A DNA stretch of 43,419 bases from CAUTUX01 sp963542015 (GTDB lineage: Bacteria; Bacillota; Clostridia; Christensenellales; CAG-917): contig CAUTUX010000009.1 in NCBI GenBank assembly GCA_963542015.1, forward strand, positions 1 through 43,419, in the 5' to 3' direction. Shown here in pieces: positions 41,184 to 43,419 of this stretch (position 1 is its first letter; each line of letters opens with the position of its first letter). Under the pieces are notes generated by a model that was not told the origin of the DNA, made no database searches, and worked only from the letters and a program-made list of their open reading frames with translations. A program made the position numbers and the translations under genes.

Positions 41184-42225
41184 TAGAAAAGATAAAAGTT
41201 TAATGATAAGATCATCGGCGGCAGAATATCTTACATTTTTAACAGCAACTGGCGAGAGTGATGTTAATGCCATTTATGCTGACGAAAATGTTTGGATAAC
41301 TCAAAAAATGATGGGTGTTTTATACAATGTTGGAACAAATACGATAAATTACCATCTTAAAAAAATTTTTCAAGATAGTGAACTTGATGAACAAGCAGTT
41401 ATTCGAGAATTTAGAATAACTGCATCCGATGGAAAACAGTATGTAGCTAAGCATTATAATTTGAAGGTAATTATCGCAGTTGGAAATAAGGTTGATTCTC
41501 CAAAAGCTGTTCAATTCAGAAAATGGGCTAATTCTATTATAGAAGAATATACCATAAAAGGATTCGCGATGGATGATGAGAGATTAAAAAATTCCGGAAC
41601 GATTCTTACAAAAAGATATTTTGAAGAACAACTTGAACGTATACGTGAAATTAGATTGTCTGAACGAAAATTTTATCAAAAAATCACGGATATTTATGCC
41701 ACAAGTGTAGATTATGATTCTAAATCAAAAATTACAAAACAATTTTTTGCAAAGGTTCAAAATAAATTGCATTGGGCAATTCATGGACAAACGGCATCAG
41801 AAGTTATCTACAATCGTGCAAATAGTGAAGATGAGAATATGGGACTTACAACTTGGAAAGACGCTCCGCATGGCAAAATTCAAAAATTTGATGTTATAGT
41901 AGCTAAAAATTATTTGAAGGAAGAAGAACTGCGAGCAATGGCAAGAATTGTAAATGCATATCTTGATTTAGCTGAATTGAGAGCAAATAACCATATTCCG
42001 ATGACAATGGAAGATTGGACAAAGCAATTCGATGGGATATTAAAATTGACAAAATATGAAATATTAACACATAGCGGTAAAATTTCTGCAGATATAGCAA
42101 AAAGGCACGCAGAAATGGAATTTGAAAAATACCGTGTTAAGCAAGATTTGATGTTTTCAAGCGACTTTGATCGTTTTATGCTTGAAAGCAAAGAAGAGGA
42201 ATTGGAAGATGAGCGGGATAGATGA
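41176..42225 (+). CDS. rhuM: RhuM family protein inserted between hsdM and hsdS
   Basis: 349 residues from the ATG at 41176, with AAAGGAG 7 nt upstream inside hsdM; an in-frame TTG at 41170 is too close to it. Family blocks: 'VWITQKMMGVLYNVGTNTINYHLKKIF', here split as 'ITQKMMGVLYNV' and 'TNTINYHLKKIF', a likely helix-turn-helix; 'REFRITASDGKQYVAKHYNL'; 'AVQFRKWANSIIEEYTIKGF'; then a C-terminal part with 'KLHWAIHGQTASEVI' and 'MTMEDWTKQFD'. RhuM was named from a Salmonella pathogenicity island, and its biochemical role is unknown. Members recur inside type I hsd operons. Tight overlaps with hsdM (8 nt) and hsdS (17 nt) imply coupled expression with the methylase. Confidence 0.9.
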   Translation: MSNRKDKSLMIRSSAAEYLTFLTATGESDVNAIYADENVWITQKMMGVLYNVGTNTINYHLKKIFQDSELDEQAVIREFRITASDGKQYVAKHYNLKVIIAVGNKVDSPKAVQFRKWANSIIEEYTIKGFAMDDERLKNSGTILTKRYFEEQLERIREIRLSERKFYQKITDIYATSVDYDSKSKITKQFFAKVQNKLHWAIHGQTASEVIYNRANSEDENMGLTTWKDAPHGKIQKFDVIVAKNYLKEEELRAMARIVNAYLDLAELRANNHIPMTMEDWTKQFDGILKLTKYEILTHSGKISADIAKRHAEMEFEKYRVKQDLMFSSDFDRFMLESKEEELEDERDR

Positions 42226-43419
42226 ACTGTTAAAAAAAGAAAAGTTTGAATGGAAGAAGCTTAGTGAAGTTTCCGATATCTTTAAAGGTAAACAGTTTAA
42301 TAAAAGTGATATGCTTGAAATTGGGAAATACCCAGTAGTTAATGGGGGTGTTTTACCATCAGGTTATGCTGATAAGTTTAATTTTAGTGAGAATACAATT
42401 ACAGTTTCTCAAGGTGGTGCATCAGCAGGATTCGTTAATTTTATTGATAAAAAATTTTGGATGGGAGCACATGCATTTGCTGTACTACCAAAAAAAGAAA
42501 TTCTTAGTATTTATAGTTATCAATATAACAGTTTCAATAGATTTTTATTTCATATATTGAAAATGAATCAATCATATCTTCAAGATTCAAAAACAGGTGC
42601 TGGAATTCCAAGTGTCTCTAAAGATGAACTTGCTAATATAGAAGTGCCATTAATGTCAAAAAAAACATTAGAAAAAATAGCAGAAACACTTGACAATTTC
42701 ACAGATTATGTTACTGAGTTACAGGCTGAGTTACAGGCTGAGTTACAATATAGGACTTTACAATACAACTACTATAGGGACAAATTGCTTAGTGAAGAAT
42801 GTTTGGATAAGATTTCAGAAAAAATAGATGGTTTTGAAGATAAGACTTATAATGTTAGATTTGTTAATTTGGGAGAAGTCGCCGAGGTTGTGGTAGGTGG
42901 CGATGTGCCCAAAGAAAACTTTTCGGAGATACAAACAGAAAGGTATAAGATACCGATTTTTAGTAACGGGGTAAAGGGAAACGCACTCTATGGATATACC
43001 GACAAAGCAAAGGTTGATAAAAAAAGCGTAACCGTTTCAGCACGAGGCACTATTGGATATGTTAGTTATCGGGATGAACCATATTATCCAATAGTAAGAC
43101 TACTTTGTTTGATTCCAAAAAAAGAAATAGAAGCAAAGTATCTTTACTATTTGTTGCAGAGATGCAAACTAAATCACAAAGAAACAGGAATACCATCTTT
43201 GACGTCTGATATGATGAAGAACATAGTGCTGCAACTTCCGCCACTTGAAATCCAAAACAAAGTTACAGAAATTCTCGACAAGTTTCAATCACTGCTTGAA
43301 GACACGCAAGGACTATTACCACAAGAAATAGAACAGAGACAAAAACAATATGAATATTATCGCGAAAAGCTTTTGACATTCAACACAGAGGATAAGACAA
43401 TCTTTACAGACAGACAGAC
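42209..43419 (+). CDS. hsdS: Type I specificity subunit S, right end outside the window
   Basis: About 403 residues seen; the frame stays open to the last base. The ATG at 42209 overlaps rhuM by 17 nt. Two target recognition domains are present: the first at about 14-165 ('KKLSEVSDIFKGKQFNK', 'TVSQGGASAGFVNF', 'GAGIPSVSKDELANIEVPL'), the second at about 218-360 ('VNLGEVAEVVVGGDVPK', 'TVSARGTIGYVSY', 'GIPSLTSDMMKNIVLQLPP'). A coiled-coil spacer lies between (about 170-205), carrying the repeated residues 'TELQAELQAELQ' then 'YNYYRDKLL'. A second coiled coil runs to the edge. Each domain reads half of a split DNA target. The second domain has clearly GC-richer codons than the first, a sign of domain exchange. 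Confidence 0.93.
   Translation, partial: MSGIDELLKKEKFEWKKLSEVSDIFKGKQFNKSDMLEIGKYPVVNGGVLPSGYADKFNFSENTITVSQGGASAGFVNFIDKKFWMGAHAFAVLPKKEILSIYSYQYNSFNRFLFHILKMNQSYLQDSKTGAGIPSVSKDELANIEVPLMSKKTLEKIAETLDNFTDYVTELQAELQAELQYRTLQYNYYRDKLLSEECLDKISEKIDGFEDKTYNVRFVNLGEVAEVVVGGDVPKENFSEIQTERYKIPIFSNGVKGNALYGYTDKAKVDKKSVTVSARGTIGYVSYRDEPYYPIVRLLCLIPKKEIEAKYLYYLLQRCKLNHKETGIPSLTSDMMKNIVLQLPPLEIQNKVTEILDKFQSLLEDTQGLLPQEIEQRQKQYEYYREKLLTFNTEDKTIFTDRQ
42714..42747 (+). repeat. 12-bp tandem repeat in hsdS, 2.8 copies
   Basis: Unit CTGAGTTACAGG twice in full (42714-42725, 42726-42737) plus ten bases of a third (42738-42747). In frame it encodes repeated Glu-Leu-Gln-Ala in the helix between the two recognition domains. 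The unit length is a multiple of three, so gain or loss of a copy keeps the frame and lengthens or shortens the spacer by four residues. Confidence 0.9.

Noticed and set aside
41176..42225. RhuM as evidence of a prophage
   Set aside because: No phage structural, lysis or integrase genes are nearby, and the gene overlaps hsdM and hsdS as an operon member.
42714..42747. Short direct repeats as a CRISPR-like array
   Set aside because: The units are 12 bp, contiguous and without spacers, and lie inside the hsdS coding frame. No CRISPR array was seen anywhere in the window.
42209..43419. hsdS as a pseudogene, because no closed reading frame is present
   Set aside because: I read the frame codon by codon from 42209 to the window end and found no stop; it is only truncated by the window edge.

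Overview
The window is AT-rich, densely coded DNA, almost all of it on the + strand, from a low-GC Gram-positive bacterium. The most likely group is an anaerobe of the Clostridia or a related Bacillota lineage. The grounds are the infC-rpmI-rplT operon with a leader terminator, rpsO-pnp followed by an M16 peptidase, adjacent greA-lysS, a clostridial-type NifS/NifU pair, AGGAG ribosome binding sites, an AmaP-like protein, and GTG/TTG starts. This rests on gene content and order only; no species is claimed.

Region 1 (1-8088) holds a protein tail cut by the window edge, a tRNA-Gly/tRNA-Lys pair with its own promoter and terminator, infC-rpmI-rplT, and a run of housekeeping genes: a SpoU RNA methyltransferase, yebC, proA, a cysteine desulfurase and its Fe-S scaffold. 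A lone DUF6088 (AbiEi-like) gene faces them on the minus strand, and an orphan gene follows. Region 2 (8200-12362) holds rpsO, pnp, an M16 peptidase and a dimeric dUTPase.

Region 3 (12389-25143) is a very AT-rich cell-surface glycopolymer locus: two GT2 glycosyltransferases, a fused cytidylyltransferase/CobD-like PLP enzyme, a phosphoglycosyltransferase, an O-antigen polymerase-like protein, a soluble alkaline-phosphatase-superfamily protein, a MurJ-type flippase and two LicD phosphotransferases. It ends with a meso-diaminopimelate dehydrogenase fused in frame to a four-helix membrane domain. My reading is a PglC-initiated, Wzy-like polymer whose sugars receive a phospho-amino-alcohol. The fused enzyme would make the amino-alcohol phosphate and its CDP-activated form, and the LicD proteins would transfer it. 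This is the best candidate for a new system here.

Region 4 (25150-36471) returns to housekeeping: a HAD phosphatase, pgsA, valS, two unknown membrane proteins, a DUF2156-GNAT fusion, a Fic protein behind a cluster of TGAAATA motifs, an AmaP-like protein, greA and lysS. Region 5 (36601-43419) is a type I restriction-modification operon, hsdR-hsdM-rhuM-hsdS. The hsdS gene is open at the right edge and carries a 12-bp tandem repeat between its two recognition domains, a known way of changing target specificity.
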